DNA from: Glandiceps talaboti
Taxonomy: Eukaryota > Hemichordata > Enteropneusta > Spengelidae
DNA: 64,000 nucleotides
Reading direction: 5' to 3'
NCBI RefSeq assembly: GCF_964340395.1
Contig: NC_135562.1
Coordinates: 20,992,892 to 21,056,891, forward strand
In this document: positions 37,362 through 50,517 of the stretch, piece after piece
Numbering within the stretch: position 1 is the first letter of the stretch
Layout: each line of letters starts with the position of its first letter
Notes under the pieces: generated by a model
Seen by the model: only the letters and a program-made list of their open reading frames with translations
The model's database searches: none
What the model was told of the DNA's origin: nothing
Translations under genes and position numbers: made by a program

Positions 37362-38252
37362 CTTTAGGGGGTGCCATTGAGAGGCGTTATTTGGTGTACT
37401 AGTGTGATAATTCCCTGAGGCTATGATGTCACTTCTTTCTTCTCATCTAACAGAGCAACTCAACCACCCCCTTACTGTTCTGGTGTCCTACATATTTCAA
37501 GCTTTTACACTCTTAAACTTTAAACTTTTCAAAGATCATCAACTTTGGTGTGTACGTGGAACACTGGAAGTATTATTTACACGTTTGCATGATACAGTGC
37601 CAGTGGTGTCTATGTTTTACAATTGACTGTAAGAATCAGATACATGGTGTCGTTCCCCTCTAACCAATGATTACTGACCTGACCACGGTATCACACGTCA
37701 TATCTTACTCACAACGTTTCACTAAGTATACAGTATCAAAGAAACCCAATCCAAAACTATGATATATACAAGGCCAAAAAAAGAGAATTGTTTCTGGTCA
37801 GGACATTTTGTCTAAAATGGTGCGATGACGCGATTTTTGTTTTTAAATTCTCAACAAAACTGTCACTCAGTCTACTATTTATGGCAGTTACTGTTCTTTT
37901 TATTTAGTACTTTAGAGCAAGTGTGTATGTAGGGCAGATGACATGTGCTTGTTCATGATTGACTCTGCAGTTGTCTTCACTGAAGTAGGGAGAGTTATTT
38001 TTGTGTTTCCCCACAGATCTGCAGATTGCATGGGCTGGACAAACACACACAAAAAAAGACTGACGCGCGAGTATTTAAGTGATGCGCGCGCTGACCAAAA
38101 TATTCTCCTTTTTTGGCCTAACATTGTCTTTGTTGTTATAGTTACATGGCAAGCTAATCATGTTTATCAGGCTAATTTTAGTAAATTAAACGAGGGATCT
38201 TCTGAAGAGATGTCTCCGCTATAATTAAAAAAACCCTGCTAATTCATGTTAA

Positions 38253-38284
38253 TGACGTCATTTTAGAGAAAGAAAATGACGTCA
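38253..38284. promoter_or_regulatory. Paired perfect CRE palindromes
   Basis: TGACGTCA at 38253-38260 and again at 38277-38284, 24 bp start to start, within kinase intron 1. This is the consensus full CRE bound by CREB/ATF factors. Function is inferred from sequence only. Confidence 0.4.
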
Positions 38285-38546
38285 CTGGGTCGCGATATCT
38301 ATGAATATCTCCACCAGTATTTGGTAATGATTACCTTTTAAGTGTAACCTACTTCACTGATCCCGGACTGTATTGTACTTGTGGTAGTCCTCATTATCCA
38401 AAGTTTTTTTGCTATGTTTATTTGTTTGTTTGCTCTCACCCTGCGACAAAAAATAATTTAATATTAAACACAATATTCTCTTTTTTAGTTAAACCCCCCC
38501 CCCACTATATACCGCGATCCCAACATATGCTTCTATAACCATAGAC

Positions 38547-38674
<128 letters not shown>

Positions 38675-39917
38675 ATAACATACGAGCTACATGTGTATTC
38701 ATGCTATCATGTTGAGGATGGTTGACCTGTCGAAAGGTCGTCGTCCTGGAAACGCGTTGTATTTTTAGTATAATGGTGTGCTTAACATTCCTGACTTTTA
38801 AAACGTCATGTTTTTGTTTTCCACTTTGGCGAGAAAACATGCAACAAAAAATGCGGGTAACTTATTCATTTTGTAATAGTTCTCCGGTTTGTACCACAAT
38901 TTGGACTACAGACAATGCAAGATAGCTCGCAGAGGGTAGCTCGCTACGCCAGGTAGCTATACACTCGCCATGGTGTGCATGCTGTGTACTTACAGACTAC
39001 CAAATCATGCAGCAATTCGTAGCGGAAATTCCGATGTTAACGAAGTATAAGTGTCTAACAGAAGTAATTACTTATTGAACATATATTACTTTAGTGCAAG
39101 AGACGCGGGAAAGCCTCGTCATTCAATCCAGCAGACGATTGTCATATTTCAATAACTGATCCTTTCACTAACTACAATTTGCAAGGATTAATTTTATGTG
39201 TTTTTTCATATGTGGTCACTTTAAAACAAGAATTTTACACCAATCTATACAGGATATATATTATACAAATCCCATCTAAAATTAAGTTGATATGCGAGAA
39301 AATTAATGCAAATACAAAATTATTTTTTGGAAAGGAAAATGATCGGTGTGGATGATGCTAATCTACAATATGTACGAACGGACTGTCAGTTTGTATTTCC
39401 ATCAGCAAACAATTGTAATTTGTTATTAACATCAAATATGCCGTGTTTCAATTAGAACCGATGAAGCGCCTGAGGGGTAATAGATTTATGGAATAGTTTA
39501 AAGAAAGAGTGTCCCGCGAGACCTGCCCTCAATAATGTATAGCGAAAGGAATTAAACCTGAACGCGGGACACCGTCTATCGTCTGTACACACTTGGTACA
39601 TTTGATGTAGATAGATTGTGACTCTGTGGGATCATGGCGAGGTGAAACATCGACATGGAAATGATCGAAGATGAACAGAGGAAATAGCTGCAGGGTTTTT
39701 TTCGCGTGAACGGTAAAAGGGACAGTAGCTAGAGAGCATTAAGGGTACGAATCGGGGCATTGGAAGGTCTAATTTGAGGTAACATTTTAACAAAACGTTC
39801 GTTAACGCGGTGGCAAACCACACTCCCCTTTAAGCGACGAGTCTATTTGAATATACCACTCTCAACACATTTACATTTCAATGTGCCCCTTTCATTTTAA
39901 TGTCTTCATATGCGTGA

Positions 39918-40432
39918 CTGTGTCTCTGTATAGGGGTGAAGGGGGTTCTGTGTATGGGGAGGTGTCTCTGTATAGGGGTGGATGTCTGTATGTATGGGGG
40001 GGGGGGGGTCGGTGTATCTGTAGGGTCAGTGTCTCTGTATGGGGGTGGGTGTCTCTGTATGGGGTGGGTGTCTCTATATGGGGATGGATGTCTGTATGGG
40101 GTGGGTATCTCTGTATGGGGATGGGTGTCTCTGTATGGGGATGGGTGTCTGTGTGTGGGATGGGTGTCTCTGTATGGGGTGGGTGTCTGTATGGGGATGG
40201 GTGTCTGTGTGTGGGATGGGTGTCTCTGTATGGGGATGGGTGTCTCTGTATGGGATGGGTATCTCTGTATGGGGTGGATGGGCGTCTCTGTATGGGGTGG
40301 GTATCTCTGTATGGGGTGGGTGTCTCTGTATGGGGATGGGTGTCTCTGTATGGGGTGGGTGTCTCTGTATGGGGATGGGTGTCTCTGTATGGGGTGGATG
40401 GGCGTCTCTGTATGGGGTGGGTATCTCTGTAT
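39918..40432. repeat. G-rich minisatellite, about 19-22-bp unit, about 25 copies
   Basis: Variable units based on GGGTGTCTCTGTATGGGG. Forms with GGGGATGGG, GGGGTGGG and GGGTATC alternate; larger composite blocks such as GGGGTGGATGGGCGTC recur at about 40270 and 40390. Open frames of 111-218 codons in three plus frames and one minus frame are repeat artefacts. Confidence 0.95.
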
Positions 40433-40619
40433 TACATTATAGTAACACATTGTACAAGTATGACATGTATTTTCAATCCTCTATTTCCATTTGGGAGCAC
40501 TATAAGTACATGTAACCTTCCTATGAATCAACAATAACATTCATATTCTGTACTTTTTACTCTTCATAGCTGGGTTTTATTTCTTCTAGTGACTTAAAAG
40601 AAATATATATATATTATAT

Positions 40620-41075
40620 ATAATGCACAATCTAAAACTAACTTCACATTTGCATATATAAATTACAACCAGAGTGTAATCTATGATTAGTTAGCATTAC
40701 TTGTAATTTACATCCAAAGTATAATCGGAGGCTAGTTTGTATTCATAAATGAAAAGTATAATCGGAGGCTAGTTTGTATTCATAAATGAAAAGTATAATC
40801 GGAGGCTAGTTTGTATTCATAAATGAAAAGTATAATCGGAGGCGAGTTTGTATTCATAAATGAAAAGTATAATCGGAGGCTAGTTTGTATTCATAAATGC
40901 AAATCACCTTCGAGACACAATCTTAGGCTAAAGACTATTCGTGTATGTGATTGACATCTATAGTACAATAATAAAATACATTTAAAGCACAATCTGAGGT
41001 TAATTCACATTCATATTTGTATATTACATTTGCTGTACAAGGTGAAGTAAGCTTGCATTCACATGTCAATTAGAC
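40620..41075. repeat. Nested repeat: 37-bp array of 5 copies inside an older degenerate array
   Basis: From about 40717 to 40907 five 37-bp units with core TATAATCGGAGGCTAGT and TTGTATTCATAAATG are nearly identical. On both sides, at a looser spacing, lie diverged relatives (ACAATCT.AGGCTAA, CATTCATAT, GTATATTACAT). This suggests an ancient tandem array of which one unit was recently re-amplified. Confidence 0.8.
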
Positions 41076-41671
41076 ACATTTATGTTATGTTGGTATATTT
41101 GTATTATTTAGTGAGTATGATATCGATATCATAGTTAAATTACAACTTATTATCATATTTAAATGCTTTAGATATAATATTGTCAAATAAATACATTGAT
41201 GTCCAGTATGATTTGGAGTCAATATTTCTAAAAAAAATTATATTTCTTTGGAGATCTTTCTGTAGCTTTGACTCCACTGTGTTCAATGATTTTCACTGAG
41301 TTCTGTGATCTTCATTGCATAGCTTGAATAGTAAAACTAATCGTCTGAATACATACCAGATACCCTAGACATAGATGACCTAGTTAAGTAGCCTTTACAC
41401 AAGTTGCTTAATTTATACAGCACTTAAATTATGACAATGAATTGCTGGTTGGTGTTATTCTCATAGTTTAGTACATCATTATTTAAAATACTTTATATGA
41501 AGTAACGCCACCAAGAAGGGATCCAAGAAACATGGTCTGTCTGCCTGTACAACAATCATTAATTTCGTTTCTAGAGGCCTTATAAACACAAAAATACCAT
41601 TCCTTCATATTCAACAACAGAAGTTTAATCTTGTCAAAACACAAGATAAGTTTATCTATTATTTTACGAGT

Positions 41672-44600
41672 AGACTATATGATATAGCCACCAAATACTT
41701 TATTAATACTAGACTATATGATATAGCCACCAAATACTTTATTAATACTACACTATATGATATAGCCACCAAATACTTTATTAATACTAGACTATATGAT
41801 ATAGCCACCAAATACTTTATTAATACTAGACTATATGATATAGCCACCAAATACTTTATTAATACTACACTATATGATATAGCCACCAAATACTTTATTA
41901 ATACTAGACTATATGATATAGCCACCAAATACTTTATTAATACTAAACTATATGATATAGCCACTGAATACTTTATTAATACTAGACTATATGATATAGC
42001 CACCAAATACTTTGTTAATACTAGACTATATGATATAGCCACCAAATACTTTATTAATACTAAACTATATGATATAGCCACCAAATACTTTATTAATACT
42101 AAACTATATGATATAGCCACCAAATACTTTATTAATACTACACTATATGATATAGCCACCAAATACTTTATTAATACTAAACTATATGATATAGCCACTG
42201 AATACTTTATTAATACTAAACTATATGATATAGCCACCAAATACTTTATTAATACTAAACTATATGATATAGCCACCAAATACTTTATTAATACTACATT
42301 ATATGATATAGCCACCAAATACTTTATTAATACTAAACTATATGATATAGCCACCAAATACTTTATTAATACTAAACTATATGATATAGCCACCAAATAC
42401 TTTATTAATACTAAACTATATGATATAGCCACTGAATACTTTATTAATACTAAACTATATGATATAGCCACCAAATACTTTATTAATACTAAACTATATG
42501 ATATAGCCACCAAATACTTTATTAATACTAAACTATATGATATAGCCAGCAAATACTTTATTAATACTAAACTATATGATATAGCCACCAAATACTTTAT
42601 TAATACTAAACTATATGATATAGCCACCAAATACTTTATTAATACTAGACTATATGATATAGCCACCAAATACTTTATTAATACTAGACTATATGATATA
42701 GCCACCAAATACTTTATTAATACTAAACTATATGATATAGCCACCAAATACTTTATTAATACTAAACTATATGATATAGCCACTGAATACTTTATTAATA
42801 CTACACTATATGATATAGCCACCAAATACTTTATTAATACTAAACTATATGATATAGCCACTGAATACTTTATTAATACTACACTATATGATATAGCCAC
42901 CAAATACTTTATTAATACTAAACTATATGATATAGCCACCAAATACTTTATTAATACTACACTATATGATATAGCCACCAAATACTTTATTAATACTACA
43001 CTATATGATATAGCCACCAAATACTTTATTAATACTACACTATATGATATAGCCACCAAATACTTTATTAATACTAAACTATATGATATAGCCACCAAAT
43101 ACTTTATTAATACTAAACTATATGATATAGCCACCAAATACTTTATTAATACTAAACTATATGATATAGCCACCAAATACTTTATTAATACTACACTATA
43201 TGATATAGCCACCAAATACTTTATTAATACTAAACTATATGATATAGCCACTGAATACTTTATTAATACTAAACTATATGATATAGCCACCAAATACTTT
43301 ATTAATACTAGACTATATGATATAGCCACCAAATACTTTATTAATACTAGACTATATGATATAGCCACCAAATACTTTATTAATACTAAACTATATGATA
43401 TAGCCACCAAATACTTTATTAATACTAGACTATATGATATAGCCACCAAATACTTTATTAATACTACACTATATGATATAGCCACCAAATACTTTATTAA
43501 TACTAGACTATATGATATAGCCACCAAATACTTTATTAATACTAAACTATATGATATAGCCACCAAATACTTTATTAATACTAGACTATATGATATAGCC
43601 ACCAAATACTTTATTAATACTACACTATATGATATAGCCACCAAATACTTTATTAATACTACACTATATGATATAGCCACTGAATACTTTATTAATACTA
43701 AACTATATGATATAGCCACCAAATACTTTATTAATACTACACTATATGATATAGCCACCAAATACTTTATTAATACTACACTATATGATATAGCCACCAA
43801 ATACTTTATTAAAACTAAACTATATGATATAGCCACCAAATACTTTATTAATACTAAACTATATGATATAGCCACCAAATACTTTATTAATACTAAACTA
43901 TATGATATAGCCACTGAATACTTTATTAATACTAAACTATATGATATAGCCACCAAATACTTTATTAATACTACAATATGATATAGCCACCAAATACTTT
44001 ATTAATACTATACTATATGATATAGCCACCAAATACTTTATTAATACTAAACTATATGATATAGCCACCAAATACTTTATTAATACTACACTATATGATA
44101 TAGCCACCAAATACTTTATTAATACTAAACTATATGATATAGCCACTGAATACTTTATTAATACTAGACTATATGATATAGCCACCAAATACTTTATTAA
44201 TACTAAACTATATGATATAGCCACCAAATACTTTATTAATACTAGACTATATGATATAGCCACCAAATACTTTATTAATACTAGACTATATGATATAGCC
44301 ACCAAATACTTTATTAATACTAAACTATATGATATAGCCACCAAATACTTTATTAATACTACACTATATGATATAGCCACCAAATACTTTATTAATACTA
44401 AACTATATGATATAGCCACCAAATACTTTATTAATACTAAACTATATGATATAGCCACCAAATACTTTATTAATACTACACTATATGATATAGCCACCAA
44501 ATACTTTATTAATACTACACTATATGATATAGCCACTGAATACTTTATTAATACTAGACTATATGATATAGCCACCAAATACTTTATTAATACTAGACTA

Positions 44601-46228
44601 TATGATATAGCCACCAAATACTTTACTAATACTAAACTATATGATATAGCCACCAAATACTTTATTAATACTACACTATATGATATAGCCACCAAATACT
44701 TTATTAATACTAAACTATATGATATAGCCACCAAATACTTTATTAATACTAGACTATATGATATAGCCACCAAATACTTTATTAATACTACACTATATGA
44801 TATAGCCACCAAATACTTTATTAATACTAGACTATATGATATAGCCACCAAATACTTTATTAATACTAAACTATATGATATAGCCACCAAATACTTTATT
44901 AATACTAGACTATATGATATAGCCACCAAATACTTTATTAATACTACACTATATGATATAGCCACCAAATACTTTATTAATACTACACTATATGATATAG
45001 CCACTGAATACTTTATTAATACTAAACTATATGATATAGCCACCAAATACTTTATTAATACTACACTATATGATATAGCCACCAAATACTTTATTAATAC
45101 TACACTATATGATATAGCCACCAAATACTTTATTAAAACTAAACTATATGATATAGCCACCAAATACTTTATTAATACTAAACTATATGATATAGCCACC
45201 AAATACTTTATTAATACTAAACTATATGATATAGCCACTGAATACTTTATTAATACTAAACTATATGATATAGCCACCAAATACTTTATTAATACTACAA
45301 TATGATATAGCCACCAAATACTTTATTAATACTATACTATATGATATAGCCACCAAATACTTTATTAATACTAAACTATATGATATAGCCACCAAATACT
45401 TTATTAATACTACACTATATGATATAGCCACCAAATACTTTATTAATACTAAACTATATGATATAGCCACTGAATACTTTATTAATACTAGACTATATGA
45501 TATAGCCACCAAATACTTTATTAATACTAAACTATATGATATAGCCACCAAATACTTTATTAATACTAGACTATATGATATAGCCACCAAATACTTTATT
45601 AATACTAGACTATATGATATAGCCACCAAATACTTTATTAATACTAAACTATATGATATAGCCACCAAATACTTTATTAATACTACACTATATGATATAG
45701 CCACCAAATACTTTATTAATACTAAACTATATGATATAGCCACCAAATACTTTATTAATACTAAACTATATGATATAGCCACCAAATACTTTATTAATAC
45801 TACACTATATGATATAGCCACCAAATACTTTATTAATACTACACTATATGATATAGCCACTGAATACTTTATTAATACTAGACTATATGATATAGCCACC
45901 AAATACTTTATTAATACTAGACTATATGATATAGCCACCAAATACTTTACTAATACTAAACTATATGATATAGCCACCAAATACTTTATTAATACTACAC
46001 TATATGATATAGCCACCAAATACTTTATTAATACTAAACTATATGATATAGCCACCAAATACTTTATTAATACTAAACTATATGATATAGCCACCAAATA
46101 CTTTATTAATACTAAACTATATGATATAGCCACCAAATACTTTATTAATACTAGACTATATGATATAGCCACCAAATACTTTATTAATACTAAACTATAT
46201 GATATAGCCACCAAATACTTTATTAAAA
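41672..46228. repeat. 39-bp minisatellite, about 117 units, in kinase intron 1
   Basis: The largest array in the window. Units share GATATAGCCACCAAATACTT, and the main variable site is ACTAGA, ACTACA or ACTAAA, plus CCACTGAATAC in place of CCACCAAATAC. A block of 34 units is duplicated: a 2-bp-deleted unit (CTACAATATG) occurs at 43971 and 45295, ATACTATACT at about 44008 and 45332, TTAAAACTAAAC at 43809 and 45133, and CTTTACTAAT at 44621 and 45945. All four are exactly 1324 bp apart. Minus-strand frames of 765, 447 and 326 codons encode only a 13-residue repeat and break where the 2-bp deletion shifts frame. Confidence 0.98.
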
Positions 46229-49157
46229 CCCAATTTATCATTTCAAAAGGACAAGGTACAACAAGAGATAGATTTTAAGAATTTGCGAAATTGGAAATCG
46301 TTTTTTTTTCTCATCCTATACTATTGTTAATTTTTGTAATGCTATTTTTACCAAACTTAATCTGTATTAATAGGTCTTACGTCACAGATCTCACGAGACT
46401 TTAGTCTTGCCCAATGTATAATTTTAAAACATATCTTTATGTTTGAGATTATTTCGGTATTGTTTATATCGTGTTGTACTAGACTACACTGCACTGTAAT
46501 ACTGAGTACGGGGAAATAATCCAATATAGATACGTACACGTCCAATCCCAAATACGATTATTCGTCCAAGTAACTAAACTAAGGAACTCAAACACGACTG
46601 CCTTGATAGTGTTTACGCTTGTAAAGTTACATATAGTATGTTAGCTAAGACGTGTTACTTGTCTAACACAGTTCTTGACATGGTTCGCTAAAGCTCTTCA
46701 AGAAATATTTACTCAGGGCTACAACTCTGTTGTTCAAATGTCGAGAGAAACGTCAGTCAGATATGTAAACGCCGCTTTGAAAACCTCCTAAATCTAAAAA
46801 CAAGTGTCGAGAACGAACCACACCTATGGGTATTCTGATGTCCTTACAACAGGTAAACGTAAGAAATTGACGAAGATCTATCATTTAGCTTGGTAGCAAT
46901 GTCTACAGAGTCGTCAAAATATTTAGTGTAGCCTGTAGGAAATAGTTTGGTATATTGCAGAAATAAATTAAATGTACATTTTGTGAAATAAACATTTACG
47001 AATATATGTTCTTGGAATTGACATTGCAACATAAATTTCAAATAATCAGTTATTAAATTCTAAAAAAGACAGTCGAGTATATATCTCGAGTAAAATGAAA
47101 TACATAGTGAATAACACAAGAATGCATAATTAGTTGTTATTCCCAAATTGTTTCCTTCTTTGGACAGAGGAAAATACGAGTGGCATAGCAGAAGTCTTGA
47201 AAAAAAAAAACATGTCACAAGTATTTTCAGCCGAATGAAGACAAATATAGGAAAATACTATAAGTATACCTACATAATTATTATTAATGTAAGATGGACA
47301 AAATAACAACTGAGCTGATGTTGAGCGTTTTAACTCATATTTCGAGCATCACAGAACCACTGACGTAGGCGCGAACTGCCGTGACGTAGAACACCGTACC
47401 AGTGACGTAGGCGCGAGCTGCCCTGACGTAGAACACCGTACCAGGGTATTTTTTCTGCTCAAACAGTACATTTGACTTTTCTGTGATATAATGATGCTGT
47501 TGGTATTGTTCTTACTGTTGTTGTTTATTTGTGTATCTGATCAAGTTTGCAGTGTGAGGCCAGAATGTGCCGAATATCACTGAAAATGATAATTCTTAAA
47601 TATCTCCCAACTTTGTTATATGAAAATTTGCTTCTGATCTTTCGAAATAAGAACAGAGACGTGGGATCCGCCATCTTGTTTTCAAAGAAATCAACATTAT
47701 TTTATTTTCCAATACAGTTACAGCAAGGCAGTATTTGGTGGCCATATTGGATTCTAAAATCTGTAAAGTCTGACCTCTATTTTACAAAGTTGTATGGTGA
47801 CCCTGGAGTTTTTCCCCTGATGAGAATGACTTGGAGTTTTCTTGACGAAAGTAACACAGTAACAGTTTATTTCCAAGGCGTAATTCACTGTACATGACGT
47901 GTTTACTAGATTCGAGTTCAATGAAATGTTAGTAAATACACTATACATTAGTATTGCCAATGTTCTACCTTCTTATCACTATTTCAGTTCTAGAAAAGTT
48001 CACATAGTGCATTCTAGCAGTGTAAATGTCAGACGCGATCACGACGTTTGGTACTTTCCAATCTAATTGAATACTGTGTTGTCAGTGTTGACATAAATCA
48101 CATAAATTGTTAGGTGATGCAGACACAATCCTATTCCTTCACAGCTACTTACACACATTTATATTTAAATTCATTCTTCACAACGTTTGCTAGGGCTTGT
48201 TCTCATGGTAGCAATGCTAAACAATCGCCTGATTTAGTGGTGTTGTCTTGTGAAATATTAAACCGATCTTATTAATCTGTAATAAAACACGACAATATCA
48301 TATTTCATATTTTGGTTATGGATACGCCAGTTGTGATTTTATGGCTTTTGATACGTGATTCAAGATCGTAGCAACATTGGACATCACTGGTTGTTTTTAG
48401 TTGACAACTTTTGTAAAATAAATGGGTTTAGCCGTCATGAATGAACATACAGTTATAAACAACAACGTTACGCAATGTTGTACACCTTCATTCTTACATC
48501 GTCCATTCAACCTCTCTTTAGAACACTTTTCACACCGTAGTGACCCATTAAAAAACTTTTTTTGCGTAGTCTTACACACCCAACATACATTTATATTCAA
48601 ATTCACTGTTTTTGTGCTTGAGTATATCTCTAATGAGAAACAAACATGTGGTCACCGTCTCTCACGAAATACCTATAAACCAATGTAGTCAGTTTCCATC
48701 CAAAAAGTTAGCCAATGTTAACTAAGATATAAAAAAAAATAACTCCTTTCAGTTTTATTTTAGAACAGGAGCAAAGAAATTATCTTTATAAAGTATTTCC
48801 TAGCAAAATGTAGACTATATAAACACAATTTACCACATTAAAGCCAGTGCATAGAGTCTGTAAAGTTGTTTAAGTTGTTTACCTTTTGTTGTTCCAAAGT
48901 GCACATTAACAACTCTGTTACATTTTGGCCACAAGTTTTGACGACAAAATTTATTATCTTTTATTGACTTAACCTCGACCAATTGTGTTTGAACAAGACA
49001 TCGCCCGTACAATTTACGGCATTTCAAACGTAAACAAACCAGAAATAATGAACGCAGGATTATTAGGTGAGCACATTTAAACCTTGGCAATATATTGCAT
49101 GTAGTGAATTTCTCGTACACATGTGATACGCACCAATGCTGTTACACTATTCCTTAC
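46229..49157. other. Kinase intron 1, AT-rich single-copy DNA
   Basis: No exon is supported. Frames at 47547-47897 (plus), 48397-48606 (minus) and 48830-49120 (minus) lack motifs or splice sites. A short four-unit 21-bp array is at 47361-47444. Confidence 0.45.
47361..47444. repeat. 21-bp array of four TGACGTAG-containing units
   Basis: TGACGTAG recurs at 47361, 47382, 47403 and 47424, exactly 21 bp apart. Units alternate between a GGCGCGA type and a GAACACCGTACC type, making a 42-bp dimer repeated twice. TGACG is a CRE/ATF half-site, and the 21-bp phasing is two helical turns. Confidence 0.85.
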
Positions 49158-49254
49158 CTGTCGTGTGGAATTCCCCTACACGAACACCACGTTGCTTAGT
49201 AACAGTAAACGCAAGCAGGTGTCTTGGACTGTTGATGTCACGGTAGAGGATATC
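49158..49254 (-). CDS. Candidate internal exon, unassigned
   Basis: On the minus strand a 97-bp segment is open in one frame, flanked by AAAAG on the 5' side and ACG ACA G|GTAAGG on the 3' side, a good donor. It would encode 32 residues starting DILYRDINSPRHLL and ending GEFHTT, with ordinary coding-like composition. An in-frame TAA lies just before the acceptor and a TAG shortly after the donor. The pyrimidine tract is weak. It lies within kinase intron 1 on the same strand, but its phase (0 in, 1 out) cannot be inserted between kinase exons 1 and 2 without breaking the frame. It could be an alternative exon, part of a nested gene, or chance. No domain is recognised. Confidence 0.3.
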
Positions 49255-50409
49255 CTTTTAAATATTTAATAAATGTGTATTTCATTGCATTTGATTGAAA
49301 AATGTTTACGTTGAGGGGAACGTGGAAGCTGTTGAGTCCTTTAGTAATGACAGAGTATCTGTCAGGGTATATTTTTTATAACAAGCAACAAAACAGGTTT
49401 ACTAAAATTCCTTTAGTAAAATTTTAGACATATATGTAGTTATATGAATTGCTATCCTCCTTAATTAATATACCGCTACAAGTACACATGCTGTTCTTCT
49501 ATAATGACTCAGTGTGTGGTGATGATTATCACTTCGTCAGATTTGTGTCACTCCGTGCGATCTTGATTCACCCTGAAATATCTGTATTCAACGGCACAAA
49601 GGCTAATTTTATTTAGCGTCTTTTTGTGTTCATCTGAAGCTGTAGCTTCTTTCGTAGTGGTGAATACAATTAAAGACTTACGAAGAATGGACGAGATGAA
49701 CTTCGAGTATGTTTGCAATTCGTCGTTCGTATTGTACGGTTAGTTCTTTTGTCAACTCATAGAGATGTCAACCTTGAGAACTTCAAATACCACTGTGACT
49801 GACGAGAAATAATTTCGAACGTTCGTTCTATTTTCAACACGATAAAAGTAAATTGATTTTGGAAAACATTCGATTGTATTATTTCTTTGCCATTTACTAA
49901 ATCAAAGAGCTTTCTAGCCATACTTTTCTTTCTGAATGTTTAGAATTTTTAGAGTTTTAAATTCCTCGTCGGACTTCACTCGGAGTCAGCTTACTCCTGA
50001 ACGTAATCTTGACCTGTGACCTTAATAAATCGTGTGATACTGTGCAACACGTTCAAAGATCACCGTTTAGATTGCGAACATATACATATGCAAAGAAATC
50101 TCCGTTGTAGTAATATATTGTGTTGTTTGTTTCGGTCTATGCAAATATTCCATTTTTAAAAGGCGTCAAATACATGCCACTCCACAGAGTTACAGGGCAC
50201 CACATAAGGGGACATGAGTATCCCGTGTATAGTGTTTTGTTGAAACATTTCAAATTTCTGTTGTTAAAACCATAAGAGAATTCAGCTCCTTTGTGGTTTC
50301 AAGGGGCATATCATGTTCGGTGGCGTTTAAGAAAGCTGGTTGACGTGTATAATAACGCCGTCGGGTCGAGGGGATAACTGATAAAGTAAATAAAAACTGT
50401 AGTACAAAC

Positions 50410-50517
50410 CTTAGATCGAGTTATACTGTGTGTCGCTAGCTCTACCGTTGCAAAGTTTCCCTTGCCTAGCGGTCTTCCATCGATAACGTAGCGACCTATA
50501 TACTGCAGTCGGCCCAT
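50410..50517 (-). CDS. Protein kinase, coding exon 1 (start and glycine loop), partial gene
   Basis: This 108-bp first coding exon starts at ATG 50515-50517 and ends AAG|GTTTGT (phase 0). The start is chosen because an in-frame TAG lies 12 codons upstream (50551-50553), no ATG occurs between, and the context GCTATGG is good. It encodes 36 residues: a short leader MGRLQYI, then GRYVIDGRPLGKGNFATVEL, containing the nucleotide-binding glycine loop G-K-G-N-F-A-T-V (residues 18-25), and THSITRSK leading into VAIK of exon 2. GKGNFA is typical of SIK kinases, whereas later exons look more HUNK-like, so I call it AMPK-related (HUNK/SIK type) without a gene symbol. The unusually short N-terminal leader means the kinase domain starts almost at the N-terminus. 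Intron 1 is about 26.6 kb. Confidence 0.87.

Noticed and set aside
38982-39020. Minus-strand NFRYELLHDLVV segment ending at GTAAGT
   Set aside because: An in-frame stop precedes it with no acceptor between; too short.
41659-46241. Minus-strand frames of 765, 447 and 326 codons
   Set aside because: Pure 13-residue repeats from the 39-bp array, broken only where a 2-bp deletion shifts the frame; no non-repeat domain.
47547-47897. 116-codon plus-strand frame
   Set aside because: Length within random expectation and composition like translated intronic DNA.
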